From positions 499,721 through 550,191 of the forward strand of contig NZ_KB849236.1 of NCBI RefSeq assembly GCF_000368045.1: DNA of 50,471 bases, given 5' to 3'. Shown piece after piece: positions 34,414-43,797 of this stretch. The DNA comes from Acinetobacter johnsonii CIP 64.6. Lineage in GTDB: Bacteria > Pseudomonadota > Gammaproteobacteria > Pseudomonadales > Moraxellaceae. Each line of letters begins with the position of its first letter. The first letter of the stretch is position 1. The translations under genes and the position numbers were made by a program. The notes under the pieces are model-generated. The model was not told the origin of the DNA, ran no database searches, and saw nothing but the letters and a program-made list of their open reading frames with translations.

Positions 34414-34904
34414 GTGCATATCCGAAAATTAAAAGCTGAACAAATTTATCATTTCCAAGACTATCAAGACAGCCTATGACAGCCAGATTTGTGGTTTATT
34501 CGATGATTTTGTAAGGTGATGTTGTTTAAATCATCTGGTGAACCTAGGTGATTAGAGATCAGACTTTATTGAGCAAGGGAAAAGTCGGAAGCTACTTGTC
34601 AATTTATTTAGGCAGATTACAAGGAAAATTTTTGCTTAAAATTAAAATAATTCTTTGGGATTCAGCTCAAACAACGACTAGGAGAGTGTTCCGCACCTGA
34701 ATTCAGTTGTAGGGTCAGGATTTATTTTGAACTCCAAATTACCAGTTTTTATAACAATGGTAAGTGCTCACTTGCAGACAATGTTCACTTTGTATCATTC
34801 TCGTAACCAGTCTTGCCATGCGTCATTTTGAGGCGTAAATCATTAATGTATTCAAGTGATTTGAATCGTTACAACAAGAAAAAATGTCATTAAGGAATTT
34901 TAAG
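34414..34904. other. 490-base region upstream of the lipase
   Basis: This is an AT-rich segment without a coding frame that I can support. It must hold the promoter of the lipase gene and that of the exonuclease; no repeat or RNA is seen. Confidence 0.4.
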
Positions 34905-36164
34905 ATGAAAAAACATATATTGGCTGTGTTTGTCAGTAGTTCTGTGCTTGTTTTAACAGCCTGTGGAGGAGGGGATGGCGGTTCAACTTCTGTTATCGTA
35001 GATGATGGGGTGCCTAAAAATAATATTGTTAATCCAGTGGTTAGAGTCGAGGCTTATACAGATGTAGATATTAATGCTAATGTTGTGTTGGATAGTGTTA
35101 GTAGTTCTAAAACATTGATGACCTATTTAATGCGTGGGGTCAATGGAAGTGAAACGCAAGCAACAGCTTTAGTCTTTAAACCAAAAGGGCCAATGCCAGC
35201 AGGCGGTTGGCCGATCGTTGCATGGGCACATGGAACTACAGGTGTTGCTGATCAATGTGCCCCGAGTCAGCAAGGTTTAGGTGGAAACGAATTCTTAATT
35301 GCGAAGTTACTTGTAGCAGGTTATGCCGTGGTTGCTCCAGATTATGAAGGCTTAGGTGAACCTGGAGGTCGTGAGTTACATCCATTTTTAAATCTGAAAA
35401 GTGAGGCTTATTCGATCACAGACGCAGTTGTTGCCGCGAGTAAAAATTTGGGAAATACAACGGAGAAGCGCTGGACTGTTATTGGCCATTCTCAAGGGGG
35501 ACATGCCGCATTAGGTGCTGCTGAGAATGCATCAAGAGCACAGCTCGATTACAAAGGCGCTATTGCCATTGCACCAGCATCCAACCTGAGTTTAATCCTC
35601 ACAGGTGGTGAGCAGCAAGCTGCTACGGAAACGGATCTAACGAAAAAAATTAATATTCTTGCGCCATTAGATACTTTTACTGCTTTAATTACAGCAGGAT
35701 TAAGAAATCCTTACCCAGCATTACGCTATAGTGAAGTCTTTGAAATTCCAACAGATGATATTGCGAGACAAGCTGAGTCTCTATGTTATACGCTATTAGG
35801 AGGTACTTTTCGTGCCTCAATGGTCGATTACGCAGACATTTTTGGAACAATAGAGGGATATCCACGTACCCAAACTGGGTTTATGACCAATATTCCGGAA
35901 GTGAAAGATTTTCTGGCAAATGGTTCTCAGCCTTTGAAAAAGAAGATAAGTACTCCAATCATTATTTATCAAGGATCATTTGATGAGACTGTGCCTAGAA
36001 CGGTTACGGATTTATTAGTAAATACTGCCCCAGCGGGGACAGTCATTACTTACAAAAATGATGGACTACTTGCTCCAGTTGATAAATGGAATCATACGAC
36101 TGTTTATACTCGTAATTTGGATAATTTTGTGACCGATGTCAAAACTCTCATGCCAATTCAGTAA
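34905..36164 (+). CDS. Secreted lipase-type alpha/beta hydrolase lipoprotein
   Basis: This 419-residue protein has a lipoprotein signal (cysteine 20 in LTAC) followed by a Gly/Ser spacer and an alpha/beta hydrolase of the secretory lipase (PF03583-like) type. The nucleophile motif is GHSQGG with S196. Oxyanion and acid/base residues are suggested by AWAHGTTGVADQ, QGSFDETVP and WNHTTVY. It is probably an outer-membrane-anchored or periplasmic esterase/lipase. I chose ATG 34905, with AAGGA nine bases upstream, over 34884. It is monocistronic and ended by a good terminator. Confidence 0.9.
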   Translation: MKKHILAVFVSSSVLVLTACGGGDGGSTSVIVDDGVPKNNIVNPVVRVEAYTDVDINANVVLDSVSSSKTLMTYLMRGVNGSETQATALVFKPKGPMPAGGWPIVAWAHGTTGVADQCAPSQQGLGGNEFLIAKLLVAGYAVVAPDYEGLGEPGGRELHPFLNLKSEAYSITDAVVAASKNLGNTTEKRWTVIGHSQGGHAALGAAENASRAQLDYKGAIAIAPASNLSLILTGGEQQAATETDLTKKINILAPLDTFTALITAGLRNPYPALRYSEVFEIPTDDIARQAESLCYTLLGGTFRASMVDYADIFGTIEGYPRTQTGFMTNIPEVKDFLANGSQPLKKKISTPIIIYQGSFDETVPRTVTDLLVNTAPAGTVITYKNDGLLAPVDKWNHTTVYTRNLDNFVTDVKTLMPIQ

Positions 36165-36177
36165 TTTGCTTTGACTC

Positions 36178-36216
36178 AAATCGCTCATGGAGTTCTGCTT
36201 CATGAGCGATTTTTTA
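36178..36216 (+). terminator. Terminator after the lipase gene
   Basis: Twelve-bp arms (AAATCGCTCATG and CATGAGCGATTT) with an 11-base loop are followed by T to 36216. Confidence 0.93.
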
Positions 36217-36229
36217 TTTAAAACTGCGT

Positions 36230-36268
36230 AAAGTTCGTTCTCGAACTTTATAAACTTCATGCTACAAT
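36230..36268 (+). promoter_or_regulatory. glyA promoter region with palindrome
   Basis: A perfect 8-base inverted repeat (AAAGTTCG at 36230-36237, CGAACTTT at 36242-36249) lies just upstream of a good -10 (TACAAT, 36263-36268) and covers the -35 position. It is a plausible operator for glyA control. It does not match the PurR or MetR sites that I know. Confidence 0.5.
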
Positions 36269-36320
36269 ACGCGCCAATCTTAGCACGGCTTAAAAGCCCT
36301 AATTTCATAGGACCTCGCTA

Positions 36321-37574
36321 ATGTTTGCCAATATCTCAATTGCTGAATTTGATCCAGAAATCGCGCAAGCAATCACAAATGAAGATGCTCGCCAAGAAGC
36401 GCACATCGAACTGATTGCTTCTGAAAACTATTGCTCTCCAGCAGTAATGGAAGCGCAAGGTTCAAAACTTACAAACAAATATGCTGAAGGCTACCCAGGC
36501 AAACGCTACTACGGCGGTTGTGAATATGTAGACGTGATTGAACAATTAGCGATTGACCGTGCTAAAGAGCTTTTCGGTGCAGATTACGCAAACGTTCAAC
36601 CACATGCAGGTTCACAAGCAAACTCTGCTGTTTACTTAGCTCTTCTTAACCCAGGCGACACTGTTTTGGGTATGAGTTTGGCTCACGGTGGTCACTTGAC
36701 TCACGGTGCTAAAGTAAGTTTTTCTGGTAAAACATACAACGCAATTCAGTACGGTTTAAACCCTGAAACTGGCGAAATTGATTACGAAGAAGTTGAGCGT
36801 TTAGCAGTTGAGCACAAGCCACGTATGATCGTAGCTGGTTTCTCTGCTTATAGCCAAATTGTAGATTGGCAGCGTTTCCGTGACATCGCGGATAAAGTTG
36901 GCGCTTACCTATTTGTAGATATGGCTCACGTTGCTGGTCTAGTTGCTGCTGGTGTTTACCCAAGCCCAGTTCAGATTGCTGACGTAACAACAACCACTAC
37001 ACACAAAACACTTCGTGGCCCACGTTCAGGTTTAATCCTTGCGAAAGCAAACGAAGAAATTGAGAAAAAATTACAATCAGCTGTATTCCCTGGCAACCAA
37101 GGTGGTCCATTGGTTCATGCGGTAGCGGCTAAAGCAATTTGCTTTAAAGAAGCAATGGCTCCTGAATACAAAGTTTACCAACAACAAGTGGTGAAGAACG
37201 CTCAAGCAATGGCTGAAGTTCTTATTGCTCGTGGTTATGACATCGTTTCTGGCGGTACAGAAAACCACTTGTTCTTGTTATCTCTTATTAAGCAAGATGT
37301 AACAGGTAAAGAAGCAGATGCATGGTTAGGTGCAGCTCACATTACTGTGAACAAAAATGCTGTACCAAATGACCCACGCTCACCATTTGTGACTTCTGGT
37401 ATCCGTATTGGTACACCGGCTGTGACGACTCGTGGTTTCGGCGAAGCTGAAGTACGTGAACTTGCTGGCTGGATCGCTGATATCCTAGACAGCAAAGGTG
37501 ACGAAGCTGTGATTAACGCTGTTAAAGTGAAAGTTGAAGCTGTTTGTGCGAAATTTCCTGTTTACGCAAACTAA
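36321..37574 (+). CDS. glyA: Serine hydroxymethyltransferase
   Basis: GlyA interconverts serine and glycine with tetrahydrofolate, feeding one-carbon and purine synthesis. The 417-residue length is normal. The PLP lysine is in TTTTHKTLRGPRSG, and GSQANSAVYLALLNPGDTVLGM and EGYPGKRYYGG are conserved. ATG 36321 follows AGGA at 36310-36313. A strong terminator follows. Codon use is more biased to strong codons than in neighbouring genes, as expected for a highly expressed housekeeping gene. Confidence 0.98.
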   Translation: MFANISIAEFDPEIAQAITNEDARQEAHIELIASENYCSPAVMEAQGSKLTNKYAEGYPGKRYYGGCEYVDVIEQLAIDRAKELFGADYANVQPHAGSQANSAVYLALLNPGDTVLGMSLAHGGHLTHGAKVSFSGKTYNAIQYGLNPETGEIDYEEVERLAVEHKPRMIVAGFSAYSQIVDWQRFRDIADKVGAYLFVDMAHVAGLVAAGVYPSPVQIADVTTTTTHKTLRGPRSGLILAKANEEIEKKLQSAVFPGNQGGPLVHAVAAKAICFKEAMAPEYKVYQQQVVKNAQAMAEVLIARGYDIVSGGTENHLFLLSLIKQDVTGKEADAWLGAAHITVNKNAVPNDPRSPFVTSGIRIGTPAVTTRGFGEAEVRELAGWIADILDSKGDEAVINAVKVKVEAVCAKFPVYAN

Positions 37575-37587
37575 GTTCTGACTTGAG

Positions 37588-37613
37588 AAAGCCCCCTCAA
37601 GGGGGCTTTTTTT
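37588..37613 (+). terminator. GC-rich terminator after glyA
   Basis: Nine-bp arms (AAAGCCCCC and GGGGGCTTT) around TCAA are followed by T to 37613. Confidence 0.95.
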
Positions 37614-37744
37614 ATAGCATTAAAAAATCAAAATCAGTTGAAATGTAATTTAGACTGCATTTCTGATATAACAGAAGTTATAGGCTAATAAATTATTTTT
37701 AATAAGAATTTTATTCATACCGTATTCAAATAGGAATGCAGCAC

Positions 37745-38149
37745 ATGGCAAACCCAGCAATTATCATTTCTGAGCAGGATCTTCATCGTTTAGAAACGAT
37801 GTTAGAACATCAGCCTAAACTTACACCGACCATGCAGTTGCTTGAAGAAGAATTGGCCCGCGCCGATGTTGTTGCTCCACAAGATATGCCTGCCAATGTG
37901 GTAACGATGAATGCAAAAGTTTTACTGACCATTGCACCATCTACAGAAGCATCTGAAATTACTTTGGTTTATCCGCATGATTTTAAAGGCGAGAAGGGAC
38001 AGGTCAATGTTGTAGCCCCCATTGGTGCAGCAATTCTTGGCTTAGCTGAAGGTCAAGAAATTGAATGGCCGCAGCCAGATGGTCAAATGATGAAAGTCAA
38101 AATTGAAAAAGTGGTTTATCAACCTGAGCGTGAAGGCGATTATTTATAA
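37745..38149 (+). CDS. rnk: Rnk-type regulator of nucleoside diphosphate kinase (GreA/B fold)
   Basis: This 134-residue protein has an N-terminal helical hairpin (about 5-45) and a C-terminal FKBP-like GreA/GreB domain (VVTMNAKVLL ... VAPIGAAILGLAEGQEIEWPQPDG). It matches Rnk, which binds RNA polymerase like Gre factors but does not stimulate cleavage. It is linked genetically to NDK levels. ATG 37745 is nine bases after AGGA and so preferred over ATG 37736. A terminator follows. Confidence 0.9.
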   Translation: MANPAIIISEQDLHRLETMLEHQPKLTPTMQLLEEELARADVVAPQDMPANVVTMNAKVLLTIAPSTEASEITLVYPHDFKGEKGQVNVVAPIGAAILGLAEGQEIEWPQPDGQMMKVKIEKVVYQPEREGDYL

Positions 38150-38168
38150 TATCGAAACACTCCATTTT

Positions 38169-38196
38169 AAAGCCATGTTGATCATGGCTTTTTTAT
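38169..38196 (+). terminator. Terminator after rnk
   Basis: Nine-bp arms (AAAGCCATG and CATGGCTTT) around TTGAT are followed by a T run. The far end overlaps the stop region of the convergent membrane-protein gene. Confidence 0.88.
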
Positions 38197-38847
38197 GACT
38201 TTGAATATGTACTTTCTATACTGAAAGACAGTAATGCAAAAGAAAACAATAAAATAGAGTGCTGATTGATTGCGATTTTTTATTTCATTTATATAGAGTT
38301 GTTTATATTGCTGATAGGCTTGTTCATAGCCGAAAATCTTTTTCCCATTCACATTTAATGCATACAAAATATCTTGATGGCTTTTTAGATAGGTGATGGG
38401 TTGCCCTGTCCAAGCGGGAATGTCTAAAGGGAACTGCATTGCATCGAATAGCCATTGGCAAGTATGAAAATAGCGAATAGGTAAATTTATTTTATTCATT
38501 GGATTTTTCGGGCCTGTGTCAGAGGAGGTCTTAAGTGGTGCGTCTGGCCAACGATCACACCAAACTGTTTGAATTCGACCTTGGTTCTGGCTAAAGATAC
38601 CGACCAAAAAGTGCGTTTTCCCCAAGCTGTTTAAGTTATAGGGTGCTTGATTTTTTTGATAAAGTTGGACGGCTGTTTCATTATCTAGCAGTGTGCCACT
38701 CACTTGTTGTAATTGGCTTGGATCATGCTCTAAAAATGTTTCGTGAATGTGTTTTGCTTTATAGTGCGCACCAACACTGATAAGTAAGGTTAATGCAATG
38801 CAGAAACCTAAACTATAACGAATGATGTGCTGAAGGCGAATGATCAT
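38182..38847 (-). CDS. Uncharacterised bitopic membrane protein
   Basis: This 221-residue protein has a hydrophobic segment near each end (about 9-28 and 196-212) and a polar centre. I recognise no family. The centre contains two cysteines (WCDRWPD and FHTCQWL) and conserved-looking aromatic residues, so it may form a periplasmic domain. It is convergent with rnk and divergent from the TelA operon. Confidence 0.65.
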   Translation of the reverse strand: MIIRLQHIIRYSLGFCIALTLLISVGAHYKAKHIHETFLEHDPSQLQQVSGTLLDNETAVQLYQKNQAPYNLNSLGKTHFLVGIFSQNQGRIQTVWCDRWPDAPLKTSSDTGPKNPMNKINLPIRYFHTCQWLFDAMQFPLDIPAWTGQPITYLKSHQDILYALNVNGKKIFGYEQAYQQYKQLYINEIKNRNQSALYFIVFFCITVFQYRKYIFKVIKKP

Positions 38848-39008
38848 AATTTTGAATAGATATAATTTTGTTGGAAACAGAAGCGATGATTAGCCAGATC
38901 AGGATAAACGGTTTTCACAACATTTTTGCAAAAATCTACATGTTATTTGACATAAAAGCTGTACTATAAAAATGATTTTATTCAATTTCTTTATTGGGTT
39001 AAAGCACT

Positions 39009-39797
39009 ATGGCACAAATTGACGTTCTTGTTCCTTTAAGGGATATACCAGTCAATTCAGATGAACTTTTAAGTATCCAGCGTAATGATTTGGTTCCTTT
39101 GCTGAACGATCAATATCGTCTCAATCATTATGCAGATGGTGTCATTCAAGCGCAGTCTGTGCTGTTAAATGGAGTGGACCCGCAGCTCACTTTACAGTTG
39201 AGTCAGACCATTGAGCAACTGATCCAGTCACTGGCTGACTCAAAAAAATATCTGAAGAAGCGTAAATTTAATGGGCTACAAAAGTGGCTCGGAATTGATA
39301 TTGAATATGGTTCAACCCAAGTTGAATACTATAAAAAACTGGATCAGCTGTTGGATCGAGCCAATCATCTCAGCCAAAAATTACAAATTGAAATTCAAAA
39401 GTCACAGGCGCGCTATCAGCAGTTAACAGGCTTACGTGAGCAAATGGCCAAATATATATCTGCGGCTGAAGCATTTTTAATGGAATATCCTAAATTTGTG
39501 AAGAATGCACATCCTTTAGATAATTTTGCAGAACGTTTATCCAAGAAAATAAACAGCTTGCAGACTTTGCAAAGCAGTAATGATATTGCGATTACGCAAA
39601 TGCAGTTGTCACAGCAGCTTTCATTGAGTTTGTTAGACCGATATAAAGATGCACAGCAGGTTTTGATCCCGGCATGGCAATATCATGTCAAACAATCGCA
39701 GCAATCAAGCTCGACAATTGAACTAGAAAAGCTCGATAATAGCCGTGAAAAATTGATTCATACCTTAAAAAAATCACTACAGAAACCAACACTTTAA
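39009..39797 (+). CDS. TelA-related coiled-coil protein, first gene of operon
   Basis: This 262-residue protein is largely helical. It aligns by eye with the TelA protein encoded next: QLSQQLSLSLLDRYKDAQQVLIPAWQYHV here against IQSNNLMLVDKFYAIKNITLPAWKNQI there. The basic loop and long heptad region before it also match. So it is a diverged TelA paralogue, shortened at the N-terminus. TelA proteins give tellurite or general envelope-stress resistance by an unknown mechanism. The gap to telA is 19 bases, so they are co-transcribed. Confidence 0.8.
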   Translation: MAQIDVLVPLRDIPVNSDELLSIQRNDLVPLLNDQYRLNHYADGVIQAQSVLLNGVDPQLTLQLSQTIEQLIQSLADSKKYLKKRKFNGLQKWLGIDIEYGSTQVEYYKKLDQLLDRANHLSQKLQIEIQKSQARYQQLTGLREQMAKYISAAEAFLMEYPKFVKNAHPLDNFAERLSKKINSLQTLQSSNDIAITQMQLSQQLSLSLLDRYKDAQQVLIPAWQYHVKQSQQSSSTIELEKLDNSREKLIHTLKKSLQKPTL

Positions 39798-39816
39798 GAA
39801 ATAGATTAGGTGAATT

Positions 39817-40950
39817 ATGACCAACTCAGAACAAAACAGTCTTGTGGTAGAGCCAACCACCGAAGTGATTGAACATAAGTTTCAACAGTTAAATTTGCAA
39901 GAAATTGGCTTGCAACAAGATGACTTCAATGCGGTCTTGGCAGCACGGAAAGAGTTGGCAGAAATCAACCATAACGCCGTAGCGGAGTATGGTAAAAATA
40001 TTGCGACACAAACCTCAGGATATACCGATGAGTTGTTAAATTTGGTTCAAAATAAGGACTTGGATGAAACTGGGCAAAAGCTAAATCAGGTGGTACAAGT
40101 TGCACAACAACTGAATACCTCAAGTATCTTAAATAAAAAGAAAAATTCAGGTTTCTTCGGTGGCTTGATAAGCAAAATTAAAGGCGCAAAGAATAATATT
40201 GATATGCACTTTAATACCACCAAAGAACAGATTGATACTTTAGTGAAAGAAATTGAAAAATCACAGTCTGGTTTAAAAGCACGTGTTGATACGCTAGATC
40301 GGATGTTTCATGGTGTGCAAAGTGAATATAAACAGCTCGGTGTGTATATCGCAGCGGGTAAGTTGAAACAGGATGAAATTCAGCAGGAAATCTCAACACT
40401 GACTGCACAGGGGCAAGACCAAACCACGACACAGAGAGTTTACGACCTCAATCATTTAGCCAATAATTTGGAAAAACGTGTGAGTGATTTGCAGGTTTTA
40501 CAACAATCAGCCATGCAAACATTACCGATGATTCGTATTATCCAGTCTAATAATTTGATGTTGGTCGATAAGTTTTATGCGATTAAAAACATTACATTGC
40601 CTGCATGGAAAAACCAAATTAGTTTGGCGATTTCTTTAAATGAGCAGACGAATAGTGTGCAGTTGGCCAATACCATTGATGATGCGACCAATGACTTGTT
40701 GAAGCGCAATGCTGATTTGTTACATCAAAACTCAGTAGATACAGCAAAAGCAAATCAACGTTCAGTGATTGATATTGAGACGCTTGAACATGTACAAAAC
40801 ACCCTCATTAAAACAGTAAATGATGTGATTCAAATACAAAAAGAAGGGATGCAGAAACGTGCTGAAGCAACCACACGTTTGCGTAGTTTGCAGGACAATT
40901 TGAATCAATTGGTTTTAGACTCAAGTTCTAATCGTACGACACCATCTTAA
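39817..40950 (+). CDS. telA: Toxic anion resistance protein TelA
   Basis: This 377-residue protein matches the TelA (PF05816) family in length and pattern. It has a variable N-terminus, a long coiled coil (about 135-225) and the conserved segment IQSNNLMLVDKFYAIKNITLPAWK. There is no signal peptide or membrane helix, so it is cytoplasmic. The family was found through tellurite resistance and is linked to membrane-stress and colicin tolerance; the reaction is unknown. It sits between a paralogue and a membrane protein in a three-gene operon, which suggests one membrane-linked complex. Confidence 0.92.
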   Translation: MTNSEQNSLVVEPTTEVIEHKFQQLNLQEIGLQQDDFNAVLAARKELAEINHNAVAEYGKNIATQTSGYTDELLNLVQNKDLDETGQKLNQVVQVAQQLNTSSILNKKKNSGFFGGLISKIKGAKNNIDMHFNTTKEQIDTLVKEIEKSQSGLKARVDTLDRMFHGVQSEYKQLGVYIAAGKLKQDEIQQEISTLTAQGQDQTTTQRVYDLNHLANNLEKRVSDLQVLQQSAMQTLPMIRIIQSNNLMLVDKFYAIKNITLPAWKNQISLAISLNEQTNSVQLANTIDDATNDLLKRNADLLHQNSVDTAKANQRSVIDIETLEHVQNTLIKTVNDVIQIQKEGMQKRAEATTRLRSLQDNLNQLVLDSSSNRTTPS

Positions 40951-40983
40951 TGCCGAGTTGCGTGGTCGATAGAGGAGAAGTAT

Positions 40984-41910
40984 TTGCCTTCCTTAGATGA
41001 GTATGTTGTTCAGCCTCAGCACATTGAACAAGGCGTGGTTGCACTCAAACAACGTCAGCGTAAACTAAGTTTATGGTGTATGTTGAGTGCTGTCTTGTTT
41101 ATTGCCTCCAGCATTAGCTATTTTCTACAACCTGATTTTGTCTATAGCTTTTTTGGACTGAGTACTGAAATACAGCAACTGCATATGCCCATGAGTGTCG
41201 ATGAAAATCTCGCATCACTAGGACATCAGCCAGATTATTTTCTGAATTTGCTGTCGTGGTTTGGTTGGCTTGTGCTCAAGATCATGGTGTCTTTTATTGG
41301 GGCATTCATACTGGTGCACTATGCACGGAAAATTCATTTTTTCTATGTACGTTTTCAGTCTTTTATATTGAAGTTTGTGGCATGGCTCATTGCCTTTATT
41401 CTGCTTTGGTCAGGGCTGACTTATGTGCAATATGATTTAAAAGATGATGAAAGCGAGGCTTTTCAGCAAATCGTACACTACGATAAAAATATTCAGCAAA
41501 GTGAAATAGCGCAGTATTTGCAGCAGTCGCAAATACAAATGCCTGTAAAACATTATTTACTTGCGCAAACGGCATTGTTACACCAACCTGTCGATAAAAA
41601 TGCAGCAATTCCGCATGTGCTTGCTCTGGTCCAAGCAGAAAAAACCGATTCACATTTTATTGAATATGGGTTTAAGCCTGAACAGTTATGGGCGATGCAG
41701 CATCAACTCTATGGCAAAACACTTACGCCGATGGCTGCAAGTGTAGAAAAACAAGTTCAGCAAGCAGCGCAGTTCACTACGGTCATGCAATTCTTTTCGC
41801 TTATCTTGATGCTACTTATGGCGCTGTTGAGTCTTGTATTTTTTGGTTTGACGCGTCAGTTAAAAGCCAGAACTTTAAGAATTGAACAGCGGATGCAGAG
41901 TGAATCTTAA
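40984..41910 (+). CDS. TelA-operon membrane protein, TTG start
   Basis: This 308-residue protein has four hydrophobic segments (about 30-48, 88-112, 121-147 and 270-292). It also has a large polar region (about 150-265) containing many Gln residues, probably outside the membrane. No family is recognised. The start is TTG 40984, supported by AGAGGAGA just before it and by the absence of a nearby ATG. It follows telA by 33 bases and probably anchors the TelA proteins at the membrane; this is inference. Confidence 0.78.
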   Translation: MPSLDEYVVQPQHIEQGVVALKQRQRKLSLWCMLSAVLFIASSISYFLQPDFVYSFFGLSTEIQQLHMPMSVDENLASLGHQPDYFLNLLSWFGWLVLKIMVSFIGAFILVHYARKIHFFYVRFQSFILKFVAWLIAFILLWSGLTYVQYDLKDDESEAFQQIVHYDKNIQQSEIAQYLQQSQIQMPVKHYLLAQTALLHQPVDKNAAIPHVLALVQAEKTDSHFIEYGFKPEQLWAMQHQLYGKTLTPMAASVEKQVQQAAQFTTVMQFFSLILMLLMALLSLVFFGLTRQLKARTLRIEQRMQSES

Positions 41911-41927
41911 TCTTTTACTTCATTTAT

Positions 41928-41952
41928 AGTCCTGCGATTAGTGGGACTTTTT
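41928..41952 (+). terminator. Weak terminator after the TelA operon
   Basis: Five-bp arms (AGTCC and GGACT) with an 11-base loop are followed by a T-rich stretch. It is modest. Confidence 0.5.
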
Positions 41953-41959
41953 ATGATGA

Positions 41960-41975
41960 ATAGTTTTAAATCTAT
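41960..41975. promoter_or_regulatory. ATAG...CTAT palindrome upstream of ahpF
   Basis: ATAGTTTTAAATCTAT is nearly symmetrical and lies 105 bases before ahpF. ATAG/CTAT edges recall OxyR half-sites, but the inner spacing is eight instead of seven and no second element at the right distance is certain. It is only a candidate peroxide-response site. Confidence 0.25.
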
Positions 41976-42079
41976 AAAACCGATTATTAAAATAAAAACA
42001 AACTGTTTTATCTATTTTTAGATTTACTCTATGATTCTTCTATCAAATAATTTTATAGACTGCTTTGGAGAGCTTAACC

Positions 42080-43645
42080 ATGTTAGATCAAAATACTTCA
42101 GCTCAATTAAAAACACTTCTTGAACGCCTTGAAGGTCCGATTGAATTGGTTGCGACTTTGAACGGTTCTGAGAAATCAGACAAAATCAAAGAATTGGTTG
42201 AAGAGGTTGCAGCACTGTCTCCACTGGTGACTGCACGTTTTGATGGTCAAAACTCACGTGCACCGAGCTTTGGTGTGGCAAAAGCCGGTGAAGAGCCGCG
42301 TGTATTCTTTGCGGGTTTACCGATGGGACATGAGTTTACCTCTTTGATCTTGGCATTGTTACAAACCTCAGGTTATGCACCCAAAGTATCGGATGAAGTT
42401 TTGGCTTCAATCAAAGCTTTGGGCATCCAGTCTGACTTTGACGTCTTTGTCTCTTTAAGCTGTCATAACTGTCCAGACGTGGTGCAAGCCTTAAACCTGA
42501 TTGCCATTTACAATCCAGGCACGACAGCAACTATGATTGATGGGGCATTCTTCCAAGACGAAGTTGAAGAACGCAAAATCATGGCTGTACCAATGGTGTT
42601 CCAAGACAATAACCATATCGGTCAAGGCCGTATGACCTTGGAAGAAATTATTGCCAAACTGGATACCAATTCAGCAGTCAAAGAAGCTGAAAAACTCAAT
42701 GCCAAAGATGCTTTTGATGTTTTAGTGATTGGTGGTGGCCCTGCGGGAAATACTTCTGCCATCTACGCAGCACGTAAAGGTATTAAAACAGGGATCGTGG
42801 CTGAACGTATGGGTGGTCAAGTCATGGATACCATGGACATTGAAAACTACACCTCGATTCAAAAGACCCAAGGGCCGAAGTTTGCTGCTGAAATGGAAGC
42901 ACATGTACGTGAGTATGGTGTGGACATCATGAACTTACAGCGTGTTTCTAACATCAAAGGTGCAGATGAGACAGCAAATGGCTTGGTTGAAGTCACTTTA
43001 GAAAATGGTGCGAAGCTTGAATCTAAAACGGTAATCCTTTCAACAGGTGCACGTTGGAGAGAAATGAATGTGCCTGGTGAAGCAGAATACCGTACTCGTG
43101 GTGTTGCCTACTGCCCACACTGTGATGGTCCACTGTTTAAAGGCAAACGTGTTGCTGTGATTGGTGGAGGGAACTCAGGTGTCGAAGCTGCGATTGATCT
43201 TGCGGGGATTGTAGAACATGTGACTTTGGTTGAGTTTGATACCAAACTACGTGCTGACCAAGTGTTGCAAGATAAATTGCATAGCTTGCCTAATACCACA
43301 GTGATCCTGAATGCACTCTCAACTGAAGTTGTGGGTGATGGTTCACAAGTGACGGCATTGAAATATAAAGACCGTGCAACTGATGTAGAACATACGGTTG
43401 AACTTGCAGGAATCTTTGTACAAATTGGTTTATTACCAAACACCGATTTCTTAAAAGAAACAACGGTTGAGCTTTCAAACCGTGGTGAGATTGTGATTAA
43501 CGATCGCAACGAAACCAATGTCAAAGGTGTATTTGCCGCAGGTGACTGTACGACTGTGCCATACAAGCAAATCATCATTGCCACAGGTGAAGGCGCAAAA
43601 GCATCTCTGTCTGCTTTTGATTACATTATTCGTTCTGGGCTGTAA
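42080..43645 (+). CDS. ahpF: Alkyl hydroperoxide reductase subunit F
   Basis: AhpF passes electrons from NADH through FAD and two disulfides to the peroxidase AhpC. The 521-residue protein has the N-terminal thioredoxin-like pair with CHNC (C128, C131), the FAD site VIGGGPAGNTSAIYAAR, the redox-active CPHC (C345, C348) and the NADH site VIGGGNSGVEAAIDL. ATG 42080 has GGAG nine bases upstream; a TTG at 42065 is unlikely. No ahpC lies next to it, so its partner is coded elsewhere. Three terminators follow. Confidence 0.97.
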   Translation: MLDQNTSAQLKTLLERLEGPIELVATLNGSEKSDKIKELVEEVAALSPLVTARFDGQNSRAPSFGVAKAGEEPRVFFAGLPMGHEFTSLILALLQTSGYAPKVSDEVLASIKALGIQSDFDVFVSLSCHNCPDVVQALNLIAIYNPGTTATMIDGAFFQDEVEERKIMAVPMVFQDNNHIGQGRMTLEEIIAKLDTNSAVKEAEKLNAKDAFDVLVIGGGPAGNTSAIYAARKGIKTGIVAERMGGQVMDTMDIENYTSIQKTQGPKFAAEMEAHVREYGVDIMNLQRVSNIKGADETANGLVEVTLENGAKLESKTVILSTGARWREMNVPGEAEYRTRGVAYCPHCDGPLFKGKRVAVIGGGNSGVEAAIDLAGIVEHVTLVEFDTKLRADQVLQDKLHSLPNTTVILNALSTEVVGDGSQVTALKYKDRATDVEHTVELAGIFVQIGLLPNTDFLKETTVELSNRGEIVINDRNETNVKGVFAAGDCTTVPYKQIIIATGEGAKASLSAFDYIIRSGL

Positions 43646-43655
43646 GTGTGAAATG

Positions 43656-43694
43656 AAAAAGCCAACGCTCTCCCAAAATATACGTTGGCTTTTT
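43656..43694 (+). terminator. First of three tandem terminators after ahpF
   Basis: Twelve-bp arms (AAAAAGCCAACG and CGTTGGCTTTTT) surround a 15-base loop. Confidence 0.92.
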
Positions 43695-43735
43695 CCCTTT
43701 ATGTTGTATTGCTGATCTTTGGTTTTACCCTTGAT

Positions 43736-43771
43736 AGGAACTGAGTCACTAACAGCTCAGTTCCTTTTTTT
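43736..43771 (+). terminator. Second terminator after ahpF
   Basis: Ten-bp arms (AGGAACTGAG and CTCAGTTCCT) with a 10-base loop are followed by T to 43771. No gene lies between it and the first terminator. Confidence 0.92.
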
Positions 43772-43797
43772 GTTTAAAGCAAATATCTTTTACAAAG

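Noticed and set aside
41960..41975. OxyR operator before ahpF
   Set aside because: Edges match ATAG/CTAT but inner spacing is off by one and a second in-phase element is not convincing; retained only as a low-confidence site.
43108..43584. 158-codon minus-strand frame inside ahpF
   Set aside because: It is antisense to a strongly conserved gene, is rich in Ser/Thr from antisense codons and matches no family.
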